Made by a program: the position numbers and the translations under genes. Shown piece by piece: positions 8,572-18,085 of a stretch of 64,000 nt of DNA (the first letter of the stretch is position 1; the number at the start of each line of letters is the position of its first letter). The notes beneath the pieces are model-generated. The model did not search any database. It was not told the origin of the DNA and worked only from the letters and a program-made list of their open reading frames with translations. The DNA comes from CADEED01 sp036677145 (GTDB lineage: Bacteria; Pseudomonadota; Gammaproteobacteria; Steroidobacterales; Steroidobacteraceae), in contig JAKFFF010000091.1 in NCBI GenBank assembly GCA_036677145.1, forward strand, positions 1-64,000, written 5' to 3'.

Positions 8572-11274
8572 TCAGGCCGCCTTGGCGGCGAGCTGGCGCA
8601 GGACGTACTGCAGGATGCCGCCGTGGCGGTAGTACTCGCGTTCCTTCGGCGTATCGATGCGCACGCGCGCCTCGAACGTGATCGGGGTGCCGCTCTTGCC
8701 ATCCTTCGCGGGCGGCGTCGCGGTCACCTTGACCGTCTTCGCTTCCGCGTTGTTCAGCCCCGTGATCTCGAACACCTCGTTGCCCGAGAGGCCGAGCGAA
8801 GTGGCCGTCTTTCCGGCGGGGAACATCAGCGGGAGCACACCCATGCCGATCAGGTTCGAACGGTGGATGCGTTCGAAACTCTCGGCGATGACCGCGCGCA
8901 CGCCTAACAACATGGTGCCCTTGGCGGCCCAGTCGCGCGACGACCCGGTGCCGTATTCCTTGCCGGCGAGGATCACGAGCGGCGTGCCTTCCTGCTTGTA
9001 GCGCATCGCGGCGTCGAAGATCGGCATCTGCTCGCCCGTCGGAACGTGCACCGTCACGCCACCTTCCGTACCGGGGGCGAGCAGGTTGCGCAGGCGGATG
9101 TTCGCGAACGTTCCGCGCATCATCACTTCGTGATTGCCACGGCGCGCGCCGTAGGAGTTGAAATCCACCGGCTGCACGCCCTGCGACACGAGGTATTTCG
9201 CGGCCGGGCTGGTCTTTGCGATGTCGCCGGCCGGCGAGATGTGATCGGTGGTCACCGAATCACCCAGCAACGCGAGCACACGCGCGCCGCTGACGTCCGT
9301 CACCGGACGCGGCGTCATCGTCATGCCTTCGAAATAGGGCGGATTGCGCACGTAGGTGGACTTCTCTTCCCAGGCGTAGATCTTGCCCAGCGGAATCTTG
9401 ATGCCCTGCCAGTTGGCGTCACCGGTGAACACGTTGGCGTAGCTCTTGCGGAACATGCCCGAGTCGAGCGTGGCGTGCACCGCCTCGGCGACTTCCTTGT
9501 CCGAAGGCCAGATGTTGGCGAGCAGCACCGGCTTGCCGTCGGGACCCGTTCCGAGCACGTCTTTCTGCAGATCGACGTCCATCGATCCGGCGAGCGCGTA
9601 CGCCACCACGAGCGGCGGCGAGGCGAGGAAGTTCATCTTCACTTCCGGATGCACGCGGCCTTCGAAGTTGCGGTTGCCCGAAAGCACCGAGGTGGCCACG
9701 ATGTCGCCCGCCTTGATGCCGGCGGAGATTTCCGGCTTCAGTGGTCCTGAGTTGCCGATGCAGGTGGTGCAGCCGTAACCGACCACGTTGAACCCGATCG
9801 ATTCGAGCGGGGCTAACAACCCGGCTTTCGTCAGGTAGTCCGTTACGACGCGCGAACCCGGCGCGAGGCTGGTCTTGACCCACGGCTTCGACTTGAGACC
9901 GAGCTTGGCGGCGTTGCGCGCCAGCAGGCCCGCGGCCATCAGCACGTAGGGATTCGAAGTATTGGTGCAGCTGGTGATCGCGGCGATGGTGACCGCGCCA
10001 TCGCGGATTTCCACCTTGTTGCCGTTGAGCTGGACTTCCGCGCAGCCGGTGGCGGTGGGATTTTTCTTCGTGCGTTCCTCGGCCATGACCTTGAGCGCCG
10101 TCTGGTACACGCTCTTGGCCTTCGAGAGCGGCACGCGATCCTGCGGACGCTTGGGACCGGCGAGGCTGGGCTCGACAGTGGCGAGATCGAGTTCGATCAC
10201 GTCGGTGTAGTCCGCGGGCTTCGCGCCGTTGACGCGCCACATGCCCTGCGCCTTGGCATACGCCTCGACCAGCGCGATCTGTTCGGCGGGCCGGCCCGAC
10301 AGTTCGAGATAACGAATCGTTTCCTCGTCGATCGGGAAGATGCCGCAGGTGCTGCCGTATTCCGGTGCCATGTTGGCGATCGTCGCGCGATCGGCCAGCG
10401 GCAGATTCGCGAGGCCGTCGCCGAAGAACTCGACGAACTTCTCGACGACGCCTTTCTTGCGCAGCATCTCGGTGACGGTGAGGACGAGATCGGTGGCGGT
10501 GCAGCCGGGTTTCATCGCGCCGGACATCTTGAAGCCGATGACCTGCGGGATGAGCATGGTCACGGGCTGGCCGAGCATCGCGGCCTCGGCCTCGATGCCA
10601 CCGACGCCCCAGCCGAGCACACCGAGACCATTGATCATCGTGGTGTGCGAATCGGTGCCGACGACGGTGTCGGGATAGGCAAGCGTCGCCGCGCCACTCT
10701 TCTTGTGGAACACCACGCGGCCGAGGAATTCGAGATTCACCTGGTGAACGATGCCGGTGTTGGGCGGCACCACGCTGAAGTTGTCGAACGCGGTCTGGCC
10801 CCAGCGCAGGAACGCATAACGCTCGCCATTGCGCTCGAACTCGATCTTGTTGTTGGTCGCGAGCGAGCTCGCCTGGCCGTAATCGTCGACCTGCACCGAG
10901 TGATCGATGACCAGCTCGGCCGGGTTCAGCGGATTGATGCGCTCGGGATCGCCGCCCAGTTTCTGCACGGCCTCGCGCATCGCCGCCAGGTCCACCACGC
11001 AGGGCACGCCGGTGAAGTCCTGCATGATGACTCGCGCGGGAGTGAAGTCGATCTCATAAGACGGCGTCGCTTTCGCGTCCCAGTCGAGGACGGCTTCGAT
11101 GTCTTCGCGGGTGACGTTCACGCCATCTTCGTAGCGCAACAGGTTTTCGAGCAGGATCTTGAGGGAGAAGGGCAGTCGCGCGACCTTGTCGGCGGGCAGC
11201 GTTGCGAAGCTCCAGTAGTCATAGGAAAGATTGCCCACCTTGAGCGTCGCACGGGTATTCGAACTGCCAGTCAT
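8572..11274 (-). CDS. acnA: Aconitate hydratase A
   Basis: 900 residues, full length for AcnA/IRP-type aconitase. It converts citrate to isocitrate in the TCA cycle with a [4Fe-4S] cluster. Cluster ligands are visible as SCTNTSNP near residue 440 and GYGCTTCIGNSGP near 505; the swivelling C-terminal domain contains the RRGNHEVMMRGTF and GSSRDWAAKG substrate loops. A GAGGAG ribosome-binding site stands 9 bases before the ATG. It is on the same strand as mnmA, but a 41-base gap and its own hairpin suggest separate control. icd and fumC, the other TCA genes of the window, are elsewhere. Confidence 0.97.
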   Translation of the reverse strand: MTGSSNTRATLKVGNLSYDYWSFATLPADKVARLPFSLKILLENLLRYEDGVNVTREDIEAVLDWDAKATPSYEIDFTPARVIMQDFTGVPCVVDLAAMREAVQKLGGDPERINPLNPAELVIDHSVQVDDYGQASSLATNNKIEFERNGERYAFLRWGQTAFDNFSVVPPNTGIVHQVNLEFLGRVVFHKKSGAATLAYPDTVVGTDSHTTMINGLGVLGWGVGGIEAEAAMLGQPVTMLIPQVIGFKMSGAMKPGCTATDLVLTVTEMLRKKGVVEKFVEFFGDGLANLPLADRATIANMAPEYGSTCGIFPIDEETIRYLELSGRPAEQIALVEAYAKAQGMWRVNGAKPADYTDVIELDLATVEPSLAGPKRPQDRVPLSKAKSVYQTALKVMAEERTKKNPTATGCAEVQLNGNKVEIRDGAVTIAAITSCTNTSNPYVLMAAGLLARNAAKLGLKSKPWVKTSLAPGSRVVTDYLTKAGLLAPLESIGFNVVGYGCTTCIGNSGPLKPEISAGIKAGDIVATSVLSGNRNFEGRVHPEVKMNFLASPPLVVAYALAGSMDVDLQKDVLGTGPDGKPVLLANIWPSDKEVAEAVHATLDSGMFRKSYANVFTGDANWQGIKIPLGKIYAWEEKSTYVRNPPYFEGMTMTPRPVTDVSGARVLALLGDSVTTDHISPAGDIAKTSPAAKYLVSQGVQPVDFNSYGARRGNHEVMMRGTFANIRLRNLLAPGTEGGVTVHVPTGEQMPIFDAAMRYKQEGTPLVILAGKEYGTGSSRDWAAKGTMLLGVRAVIAESFERIHRSNLIGMGVLPLMFPAGKTATSLGLSGNEVFEITGLNNAEAKTVKVTATPPAKDGKSGTPITFEARVRIDTPKEREYYRHGGILQYVLRQLAAKAA

Positions 11275-11315
11275 TTATCTGCACTCCTCAGGTCACGCCA
11301 AACAAGCGGCGCATT

Positions 11316-12407
11316 CTAACTCACCGTCGTGTGTTCGATCACGCCGCCGCCGAGACAGCGATCGCCGTCATACAACACCGCGAATTGTCCGGGTGTCACG
11401 GCGCGCTGCGGTTCGGAGAATCGGACACGGATCGTCTCGTCGGCGCCAACCGTCGCGTGGCAGGCTTGATCGGCCTGCCGGTAACGCACTTTGATCGCCG
11501 AATCGAACTCGTTCGCCTCGCGCTGCACCAGCCAGTTGCAGGGCCCGGTGGTCAATGCCCGGCTAACGAGCAGGGGATGATCGTGCCCCTGGACTGCGAC
11601 GAGCTCATTGCGCCGTAGATCCTTGGCCGCGACGTACCAGGCTTCCTCGCGGGCTCCAGCCCGGCCGCCGATCTCGAGGCCGCCGCGTTGCCCGAGCGTG
11701 TAGAACGACAGGCCCCGGTGGCGCCCGACCACCTCGCCATTCTCGTTCACGATGTTTCCAGGTGATGTCGGGATGTAACGCGACAGGAATTCGCGAAACG
11801 GCCGTTCGCCGATGAAGCAGATGCCCGTGCTGTCGGGCTTGTCGTACACCGGGAGGCCGGCTTCGCGCGCCAGCGCGCGGACTTCGGCCTTGGTGAACTC
11901 ACCCAGCGGGAACAGCACGTTCGCGAAGTGCGCTCGATCGACCGCATGCAGGAAGTAGGATTGATCCTTCTCGAGGTCCCGCGCCTTGCGCAGCACCGGA
12001 CCGTCGGGGGCGTGATCGAGCCGCGCGTAGTGTCCGGTCGCGAAGCGGCGGCCCCCGAGGCGCGCCGCGTAGTCGAGACAGATGCCGAACTTGATCTCGC
12101 GATTGCACAGGACGTCCGGGTTCGGTGTGCGGCCGGCGCGGTATTCACCCAGGAAATAGTCGAAGACGCGCGCGCGGTAGTCGCTGGCGAAACTCACGCG
12201 GTGCAGCGGGATGCCGAGTTCCGAGGCCGAGGCGCGCGCATCCTGGAAATCCTGCGCGCTGGTGCAGTAGTCGTCGTCCTCGTCCCAATTGCTCATGTAC
12301 AACCCATGCACGTCGTAACCCGCGCGGCACAGCAGCAGCGCGGCGACGGCGGAGTCGACGCCGCCGGACATGCCGACGACGATGCGTTCACGGGAAGGGG
12401 AATTCAC
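11316..12407 (-). CDS. mnmA: tRNA-specific 2-thiouridylase MnmA
   Basis: 363 residues. The ATP PP-loop is GMSGGVDSAV near residue 13. The two catalytic cysteines are in DVLCNREIKF (about 102) and STGICFIGERPF (about 200). It places sulfur on U34 of tRNA-Lys, -Glu and -Gln, with sulfur relayed by the Tus system. The start is GTG at 12407. It follows nudJ by 28 bases; nudJ-mnmA with purB nearby is the E. coli order, but hflD, which lies between mnmA and purB there, is absent here. Confidence 0.97.
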   Translation of the reverse strand: MNSPSRERIVVGMSGGVDSAVAALLLCRAGYDVHGLYMSNWDEDDDYCTSAQDFQDARASASELGIPLHRVSFASDYRARVFDYFLGEYRAGRTPNPDVLCNREIKFGICLDYAARLGGRRFATGHYARLDHAPDGPVLRKARDLEKDQSYFLHAVDRAHFANVLFPLGEFTKAEVRALAREAGLPVYDKPDSTGICFIGERPFREFLSRYIPTSPGNIVNENGEVVGRHRGLSFYTLGQRGGLEIGGRAGAREEAWYVAAKDLRRNELVAVQGHDHPLLVSRALTTGPCNWLVQREANEFDSAIKVRYRQADQACHATVGADETIRVRFSEPQRAVTPGQFAVLYDGDRCLGGGVIEHTTVS

Positions 12408-12435
12408 GGCGCGAATTGTACGCGCGGAAAGCTTT

Positions 12436-12918
12436 CTAGAGATTTACCGCGTACACCCGCGGGGCCGACTCCAGATCCAGCGCGGACACGGAGTCGAGCG
12501 GCTGGCGCCGCCCCAGCAGGTAGTCGTCGATGCACCGCAGGACCAGCGGCGAACGCAGGCGGGCCTGCTGATTGAGGATCTGTTCGCGCGACAGCCACAC
12601 GGCGCGAACGATGCCGGTGTCGAGTGACTGGTCTGCGCGGAAGTCGTCGACATCGCCGCAGAACGCGAAGCGCAGGAAGCTGCGGCCGGAGTCGGGACTG
12701 CGCCAGAGATAGGTGCCGACGAGCGCCGTCGGGACGAAATGCCAGGCGGTTTCCTCGCGCGCCTCGCGGATCACGGCGTCGAGCAGCGTCTCGCGATCTT
12801 CGAGGTGGCCGGCGGGTTGATTGAGAACCAGCCTCCCGGCAATGCGTTCTTCGACCAGCAGGTAGCGCGAGTCGCGTTCCACGACCGCGGCCACGGTGAC
12901 CTCGGGATTGAATGCCAT
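12436..12918 (-). CDS. nudJ: NUDIX hydrolase NudJ-like
   Basis: 160 residues. The Nudix box is GHLEDRETLLDAVIREAREET at about 38-58, with the REAREE metal site intact and the final Gly replaced by Ala/Trp. NudJ hydrolyses nucleoside di- and triphosphates and thiamine pyrophosphate precursors. Assignment to NudJ rests on its place directly before mnmA as well as on the sequence. It starts 10 bases after the preceding gene, so co-transcription is likely. Confidence 0.85.
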   Translation of the reverse strand: MAFNPEVTVAAVVERDSRYLLVEERIAGRLVLNQPAGHLEDRETLLDAVIREAREETAWHFVPTALVGTYLWRSPDSGRSFLRFAFCGDVDDFRADQSLDTGIVRAVWLSREQILNQQARLRSPLVLRCIDDYLLGRRQPLDSVSALDLESAPRVYAVNL

Positions 12919-12928
12919 GGTGGGCTAA

Positions 12929-13510
12929 CTAGCGCAGCGAATGGCGCGCCTGCTCGTCGGGCGAGCTGGCGTGCCAGACTTCATCGAATTCGTCGAGATA
13001 CGGACGCGCGACGGGTGGATTGTTGAGATCGGCGATGCCGTCCCAGCGATCCGCGTGCACGCGATAGACGATCGCGCGATCGTCCGCGATCAGGTAACCG
13101 CAGGCGCGCACGCGCGCCGCCGTGACCGCCGGGCGGATGTCGATGCAGCTCGTGAGCCGCCGCCCCATGGCGATGAAACGGTTGTTGTCGCGGATCAGGC
13201 GGCCGGAGTCCGACAGCAGCACGCGCACCTTCGCGAAGCGGCGCGCGAGCACGAAACGTTTCACGATCTCGAGGAAACCGTTCTGGTCGTAGAGTTCGGG
13301 TTCGAGATCCGGTGTGTAGATGGACATCAGGCGCTGCGCGCTCGCGGCGACCGCGTCGACGGCGGCGCGCATTTCCTCGAGCGAACTGATCACACGGATG
13401 TGATTCGGCGCCGTGTTGCTCGTGTCGCTCGCGGCTGAATTGGGCAAAGCGATTCCGGGCGCCGAACTGCGCTGCGAAAGCTTGTTGAATTCGAATTCCC
13501 CGGCCGTCAT
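12929..13510 (-). CDS. Conserved protein of unknown function
   Basis: 193 residues, soluble. A disordered Ser/Ala-rich N-terminus (about 1-38) is followed by an alpha/beta domain: SLEEMRAAVDAVAASAQRLMSIYTPDLEPELYD, then VRVLLSDSGRLIRDNNRFI, then IADDRAIVYRVHADRWDG. The strand pattern and the 'make-up' of the second half recall the phospholipase D-like fold, but no HKD motif is present. It sits between purB and nudJ where hflD is found in E. coli, with no resemblance to HflD. A GGGAGAA ribosome-binding site precedes the ATG. No function is claimed. Confidence 0.75.
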   Translation of the reverse strand: MTAGEFEFNKLSQRSSAPGIALPNSAASDTSNTAPNHIRVISSLEEMRAAVDAVAASAQRLMSIYTPDLEPELYDQNGFLEIVKRFVLARRFAKVRVLLSDSGRLIRDNNRFIAMGRRLTSCIDIRPAVTAARVRACGYLIADDRAIVYRVHADRWDGIADLNNPPVARPYLDEFDEVWHASSPDEQARHSLR

Positions 13511-13733
13511 GTAGACGACTTCTCCCTGACCCTGAGCCCCAGTCAGATTGTGACCTGTGCACGACAGAGGGTAGGTGGACGGTCGCGCTTTGCTGTGCCA
13601 ACCACGTCACGTTTTGGGCGGAAATGGCCAAAAACCGGCATGAAAGCGGGCTGCAGATCGCAATTTGTGCGCCACGGTACGGGGGTTGCATTACTCGCAA
13701 TCGAATCGTGCTAGGCCACGCCCGTACGGGCCA

Positions 13734-15098
13734 TTAGATAGCGCGCGCCATGTCGGCCGCGAGGCCGAGATACTGCGCGGGTGCGAGGGACTTGAGGCGC
13801 GCGCGTTCCGCCGCCGGCAGCGGTAGTTTGTCGATGAACTGCGCCAGGGCCGCGGCATCGACCTGCGTGCCGCGCGTGAAATCCTTGAGCAGTTCGTAAC
13901 CGTTCGGCACCCCGGCCGCCCGCAGCGCCGTCTGCAGCGCCTCGCCGAGCACTTCGTACGCGGTGTCGATGTCCGCGGCGATGGCCACGGGGTCCGCGGA
14001 GATCTTGCCGAGTCCGCGCGCCAGGGAATTCCAGGCGACCAGGCTGTGCGCCAGCGCGACGCCGACATTGCGCAGCACGGTGGAGTCCGTCAGGTCGCGC
14101 TGCCAGCGCGAGATGGGTAGTTTGGCCGCGAAGTGATGCAGCAGCGCGTTCGCGACGCCGAGATTGCCTTCCGCGTTCTCGAAATCGATGGGATTCACCT
14201 TGTGCGGCATCGTGGACGAACCGACTTCGCCGGCCACCGCGCGCTGCCGCAGGTAACCGAGCGAGATGTAGCCCCAGGTGTCGCGCGCAAGATCGACGAG
14301 CACCGTGTTGATGCCGGCGAGCGCATCGCTGTATTCACCGATCCAGTCGTGCGGCTCGATCTGCGTGGAATATTCATTCCAGCTGAAGCCCTGCGACTCG
14401 ACGAACTTGCGGCTCACCGCTGGCCATTTCACCTTCGGCAGCGCCGCGACGTGCGCGTTGTAGTTGCCGACGGCGCCGTTCCACTTGCCGAGGATCTCGA
14501 CGCCGTCGAAGCGCTTGCGCGCGCGCCGCAGGCGGGCAACGACGTTGGCGAATTCCTTGCCGAGTGTGGTGGGGCTGGCCGTCTGGCCATGCGTGCGCGA
14601 CAGCATCGGCAAGGCGGCGTATTCGTGCGCGAAGCCGCGCAGTTTTTCGATGAGTTTCTCGAGTTCGCCCGAGAGCACCGCGCGCGCAGCGCGCAACATG
14701 CGCGCGTACGCGAGGTTGTTGATGTCCTCGGAAGTGCAGCCGAAATGCACGAGTTCGAGCACGGCGGGAGTGGCGCCGGCCGTGGCGAGCTTCTCGCGCA
14801 CGTAGTATTCGACCGCCTTGACGTCGTGGTTGATGCGGCTTTCGATGGCCTTGACCGCCGCCGGCGCGTCATCGCCGGGATCGAGCGCCATGCCCGAAGC
14901 AAGCTTGACGATAACGTCGGTGAGCGGCTGTCCGAGCAGGTCCGGCACGGATTCGGCGAGCACCAGCAGCCAGGCGGCTTCGATGCGGATTCGCTCGCGG
15001 ATCAGGCCGCTTTCCGACAGCACGGCGCGCAGCGGATCCGCACCTTTGCGGTACCGGCCATCGACGGGAGAGAGCGCGAGAAGTGCTGCGGAATCCAT
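13734..15098 (-). CDS. purB: Adenylosuccinate lyase
   Basis: 454 residues, the E. coli-type PurB length. It cleaves SAICAR to AICAR and adenylosuccinate to AMP in purine synthesis. Fumarase/aspartase-superfamily signature SSTMPHKVNPIDFENAEGN near residue 295; the catalytic histidine region SRTHGQTASPTTLGKE near 165; substrate loop TSEDINNLAYA near 125. About 220 bases separate it from the next gene on this strand; nothing recognisable is in that gap. It is divergent from fumC with only 41 bases between starts. Confidence 0.97.
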   Translation of the reverse strand: MDSAALLALSPVDGRYRKGADPLRAVLSESGLIRERIRIEAAWLLVLAESVPDLLGQPLTDVIVKLASGMALDPGDDAPAAVKAIESRINHDVKAVEYYVREKLATAGATPAVLELVHFGCTSEDINNLAYARMLRAARAVLSGELEKLIEKLRGFAHEYAALPMLSRTHGQTASPTTLGKEFANVVARLRRARKRFDGVEILGKWNGAVGNYNAHVAALPKVKWPAVSRKFVESQGFSWNEYSTQIEPHDWIGEYSDALAGINTVLVDLARDTWGYISLGYLRQRAVAGEVGSSTMPHKVNPIDFENAEGNLGVANALLHHFAAKLPISRWQRDLTDSTVLRNVGVALAHSLVAWNSLARGLGKISADPVAIAADIDTAYEVLGEALQTALRAAGVPNGYELLKDFTRGTQVDAAALAQFIDKLPLPAAERARLKSLAPAQYLGLAADMARAI

Positions 15099-15125
15099 GA
15101 AAAAGATGCCTCGGATGGGGACTGC

Positions 15126-15142
15126 TAGACTGGCCGCGCATG
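15126..15142 (+). promoter_or_regulatory. fumC -10 box and leaderless start
   Basis: TAGACT at 15126-15131 is followed by 8 bases and the fumC ATG at 15140. No Shine-Dalgarno sequence precedes the ATG, so transcription probably starts at or beside the A of the start codon. No good -35 is seen. Confidence 0.4.
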
Positions 15143-16546
15143 ATATCCCAAGGTGACACCCGCACAGAACGCGACAGCCTCGGCGAAATCGAAGTCGCCG
15201 CGGACGCGTTGTGGGGCGCGCAGACCGAAAGGGCGCGGCGCAATTTTCAGCTCAGCGGCACCCGTCTGCCGCCGGATTTCATCGCCGCGCTGGCCTTGAT
15301 CAAGGCCGCCGCGGCGCGCGCCAATGCCAAGCTGGGTTTGCTGCCGGCCGACGTGGCGGCGGCGATCTCCAAGGCGGCCGAATCCGTCGCGCAGGGCGAA
15401 TACGCCGACCAGTTTCCGCTCGACGTGTACCAGACGGGCAGCGGCACCAGCACCAACATGAACGCGAACGAGGTCATCGCGACACTCGCGTCGCGTGCGC
15501 TCGGCCGTCCCGTGCATTCGAACGACCACGTCAACATGTGCCAGAGCAGCAATGACGTGATCCCGAGCGCGATTCATGTGAGCGCGGTGCTCGCGACGCA
15601 GCGCGACCTGCTGCCGGCGCTGCGCGGCCTGGTCGATGTGTTGTACGACAAGGAGCGCGCCTGGACGGAGATCTGCAAGACAGGACGCACGCATCTGATG
15701 GATGCCATGCCGCTCACGCTGGGCCAGGAAGTCTCGGGCTGGCGGGCGCAGATCGAACTCGCCATCGAGCGGCTGCGCGCGAGCGAGCCGCGCCTGCTCG
15801 CGCTCGCGCAGGGCGGCACCGCGATCGGCACGGGCATCAATGCGCACGCGGACTTTGCGGCGCGCTTCATCGAAGAGCTGCGCACGCTGACGGTCATGCC
15901 GTTCACGACGGCCGGCAATTTCTTCGCGGCGCAGGCGAGCCAGGACGCGGCCGTCGAATACTCCGGGCAGTTGCGCACGCTCGCCGTGGCGCTGGCCAAG
16001 ATCGCGAATGATCTGCGCTTCATGGGCAGCGGGCCGCTGGCGGGTCTCGCGGAGCTGACATTGCCGGCGTTGCAGCCGGGCAGCAGCATCATGCCCGGCA
16101 AGGTGAACCCGGTGATACCCGAGGCGGTGGCGATGATCGCCACTCAGGTGATCGGCCTCGACGCCGCCATCGCGAACGCCGGACAGTCCGGCAACTTCCA
16201 GCTCAATGTGATGTTGCCGCTCATCGGGAACAATCTGCTGACCAGCATTCACCTGTTAGCCAACGGCGCGCGCGCGCTGGCCACGCAATGTATCGCCGGC
16301 GCGCAGCCGAATGGGCCGCGGCTCGATGAAGCGCTGGCGCGTAATCCAATTCTCGCGACGGCGCTGAACCCGGTGATCGGATACGAACGCGCGGCGGCGA
16401 TCGCCAAGCGCGCGTACGCCGAAGGCCGCCCGGTGTACGACGTGGCCCTCGAGATGTCAGGACTTGGCGCCGAGGAATTGAAGCGACTGCTCGATCCGCG
16501 GGCGCTCACCCGCGGCGGGCTGCATGGTGGTGGAGGCCAGGGTTGA
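15140..16546 (+). CDS. fumC: Fumarate hydratase class II
   Basis: 468 residues. Iron-independent, tetrameric fumarase of the TCA cycle (fumarate to malate). Signatures: TGSGTSTNMNANEV (about 99), SSNDVIPSA (about 138), GRTHLMDAMP (about 186), and GSSIMPGKVNPV near 318 with the mobile catalytic loop. Its stop overlaps the TTG start of the next gene by 4 bases, making an operon fumC, CoA pyrophosphatase, mazG. Two fumarase-superfamily genes (purB and fumC) are back to back here; the sequences are clearly distinct families. Confidence 0.97.
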   Translation: MISQGDTRTERDSLGEIEVAADALWGAQTERARRNFQLSGTRLPPDFIAALALIKAAAARANAKLGLLPADVAAAISKAAESVAQGEYADQFPLDVYQTGSGTSTNMNANEVIATLASRALGRPVHSNDHVNMCQSSNDVIPSAIHVSAVLATQRDLLPALRGLVDVLYDKERAWTEICKTGRTHLMDAMPLTLGQEVSGWRAQIELAIERLRASEPRLLALAQGGTAIGTGINAHADFAARFIEELRTLTVMPFTTAGNFFAAQASQDAAVEYSGQLRTLAVALAKIANDLRFMGSGPLAGLAELTLPALQPGSSIMPGKVNPVIPEAVAMIATQVIGLDAAIANAGQSGNFQLNVMLPLIGNNLLTSIHLLANGARALATQCIAGAQPNGPRLDEALARNPILATALNPVIGYERAAAIAKRAYAEGRPVYDVALEMSGLGAEELKRLLDPRALTRGGLHGGGGQG

Positions 16547-17202
16547 GTGAGTTGATCGAGTTCCCGCCGGCGGAACTGCGCGGACGGATTCTCCAGCGCT
16601 TCGCCGGGTCCGTGCCGCGGCATGAGCTCACAGATTGGCGCCTGCTGGGCGTTTCTCCCGAGCGCGGGCAGGCGCTGGAAAAACAGCTGCCGCCGAATCC
16701 GGTGCCGGCCGCGGTCCTGGTGCCGTTCGTGGATCACCCCGAGGGACTGACGGTGCTGCTCACGCAGCGTGCCTCGCAACTTGCGCGGCATGCGGCGCAG
16801 GTTTCATTCCCCGGCGGCCGGCTCGAGGATTCCGATGCCGATGTCGCAAGCGCCGCGTTGCGCGAAGCGCACGAAGAAATCGGCCTCGACGCGGCGCGCG
16901 TGCAGGTGTTCGGCTATCTACCCGATCACCTGGTCATCAGCGGTTTCCGCGTCACGCCGGTGCTCGCGCTGGTGGCGCCGCCGATCGAACTGCGAATCAA
17001 TACACACGAGGTTGCCAGCGCTTTCGAGGTGCCGGTCGCACACTTTTTCGACCGCCGGAATCTCAAGGCGCGGCTGCGCCGCGTGGGCGATCAGGACATG
17101 CTTCTCTATGACATTCCCTGGCAGGACCAGAACATCTGGGGCGCGACCGCCGGAATGTTGCTCACGCTGGTGCGGATGGTGACGGAGGAACGCGGCGCAT
17201 GA
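16543..17202 (+). CDS. CoA pyrophosphatase / NUDIX hydrolase
   Basis: 219 residues. TTG start at 16543 within a TTGA overlap with fumC. The Nudix box GGRLEDSDADVASAALREAHEE at about 87-109 is preceded by LLTQRASQLARHAAQVSFP, the extended motif typical of NudL/YeaB/PCD1-type CoA diphosphatases, which cut CoA to phosphopantetheine and adenosine 3',5'-bisphosphate. It ends in an ATGA overlap with mazG, so translation is likely coupled. Confidence 0.88.
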   Translation: MSELIEFPPAELRGRILQRFAGSVPRHELTDWRLLGVSPERGQALEKQLPPNPVPAAVLVPFVDHPEGLTVLLTQRASQLARHAAQVSFPGGRLEDSDADVASAALREAHEEIGLDAARVQVFGYLPDHLVISGFRVTPVLALVAPPIELRINTHEVASAFEVPVAHFFDRRNLKARLRRVGDQDMLLYDIPWQDQNIWGATAGMLLTLVRMVTEERGA

Positions 17203-18023
17203 ACGATCCGACGGATCCAGGCGCGCACGCGCGCGCGCAGCAGGCGCTGGCGCGCTTGCTCGACATCATGCGCCGGCTGCGTGATCCGCAAACGGGCTGC
17301 CCCTGGGACCGTGCGCAGGATTTCGGAACCATCGCGCCGTACACCATCGAGGAAGCCTACGAAGTGGCCGAGGCGATCGCGCACGGCGAGCCGCGCGCGC
17401 TGGAGGCGGAGCTGGGCGATCTGCTGTTCCAGGTGGTGTTCCACGCGCAGCTCGGCGCCGAGCGCGACTGGTTCGATTTCGGAAGCGTCGCCGAAGCAAT
17501 CGCCGACAAACTCACGGAGCGCCATCCGCACGTGTTCGCCGATGCGCGGATTGCGTCGGCCGCCGAACAGAACCGCGCGTGGGAGGAACACAAGGCGCGC
17601 GAGCGGGCAGCGCGGCCCGCGGCGGCCGGCAGTGAACTCGCGGATGTGCCACTCGCGTTGCCGGCGCTGGCGCGTGCCGCGAAGCTCGGCAAACGCGCGG
17701 GCCGTGTCGGCTTCGACTGGCCCGATGCGCGCGGTGTGCGCGACAAGATCGACGAGGAGCTGCGGGAAATCGCCGCGGTGCCGCCCGGGGAAGACGCGCA
17801 ACGCGCCGAGGAACTCGGCGATCTGTTGTTCGCCACCGCGAATTGGGCGCGTCACCTCGGTGTCGATCCCGAAGAGGCGCTGCGTCTCGCAAATGCGAAG
17901 TTCGAGCGGCGCTTTCGTGCAATGGAAAAACTCGCCGTGGAGCGTGGGCTCGCGCTGCGCCAATTGGACGCGGCCGCCTGGGATGCCTTGTGGAATGAGG
18001 TAAAGAAAGAGGGCGTTCAGTAA
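17199..18023 (+). CDS. mazG: Nucleoside triphosphate pyrophosphohydrolase MazG
   Basis: 274 residues, two MazG domains as in E. coli. First domain: CPWDRAQDFGTIAPYTIEEAYE with the EExxE-12-ExxD metal site ending ELGDLLFQVVFH. Second domain: KIDEELREI then AEELGDLLFATANWARHLG. It hydrolyses all canonical NTPs and dNTPs to monophosphates plus pyrophosphate and lowers ppGpp under starvation. It is the third gene of the fumC operon, next to another house-cleaning hydrolase. Confidence 0.96.
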   Translation: MNDPTDPGAHARAQQALARLLDIMRRLRDPQTGCPWDRAQDFGTIAPYTIEEAYEVAEAIAHGEPRALEAELGDLLFQVVFHAQLGAERDWFDFGSVAEAIADKLTERHPHVFADARIASAAEQNRAWEEHKARERAARPAAAGSELADVPLALPALARAAKLGKRAGRVGFDWPDARGVRDKIDEELREIAAVPPGEDAQRAEELGDLLFATANWARHLGVDPEEALRLANAKFERRFRAMEKLAVERGLALRQLDAAAWDALWNEVKKEGVQ

Positions 18024-18085
18024 GGATTCATCGACCCATTCGTACAGTGGCCCCACGGTCGGAAACCGGCCGAATCGGAGGATTT

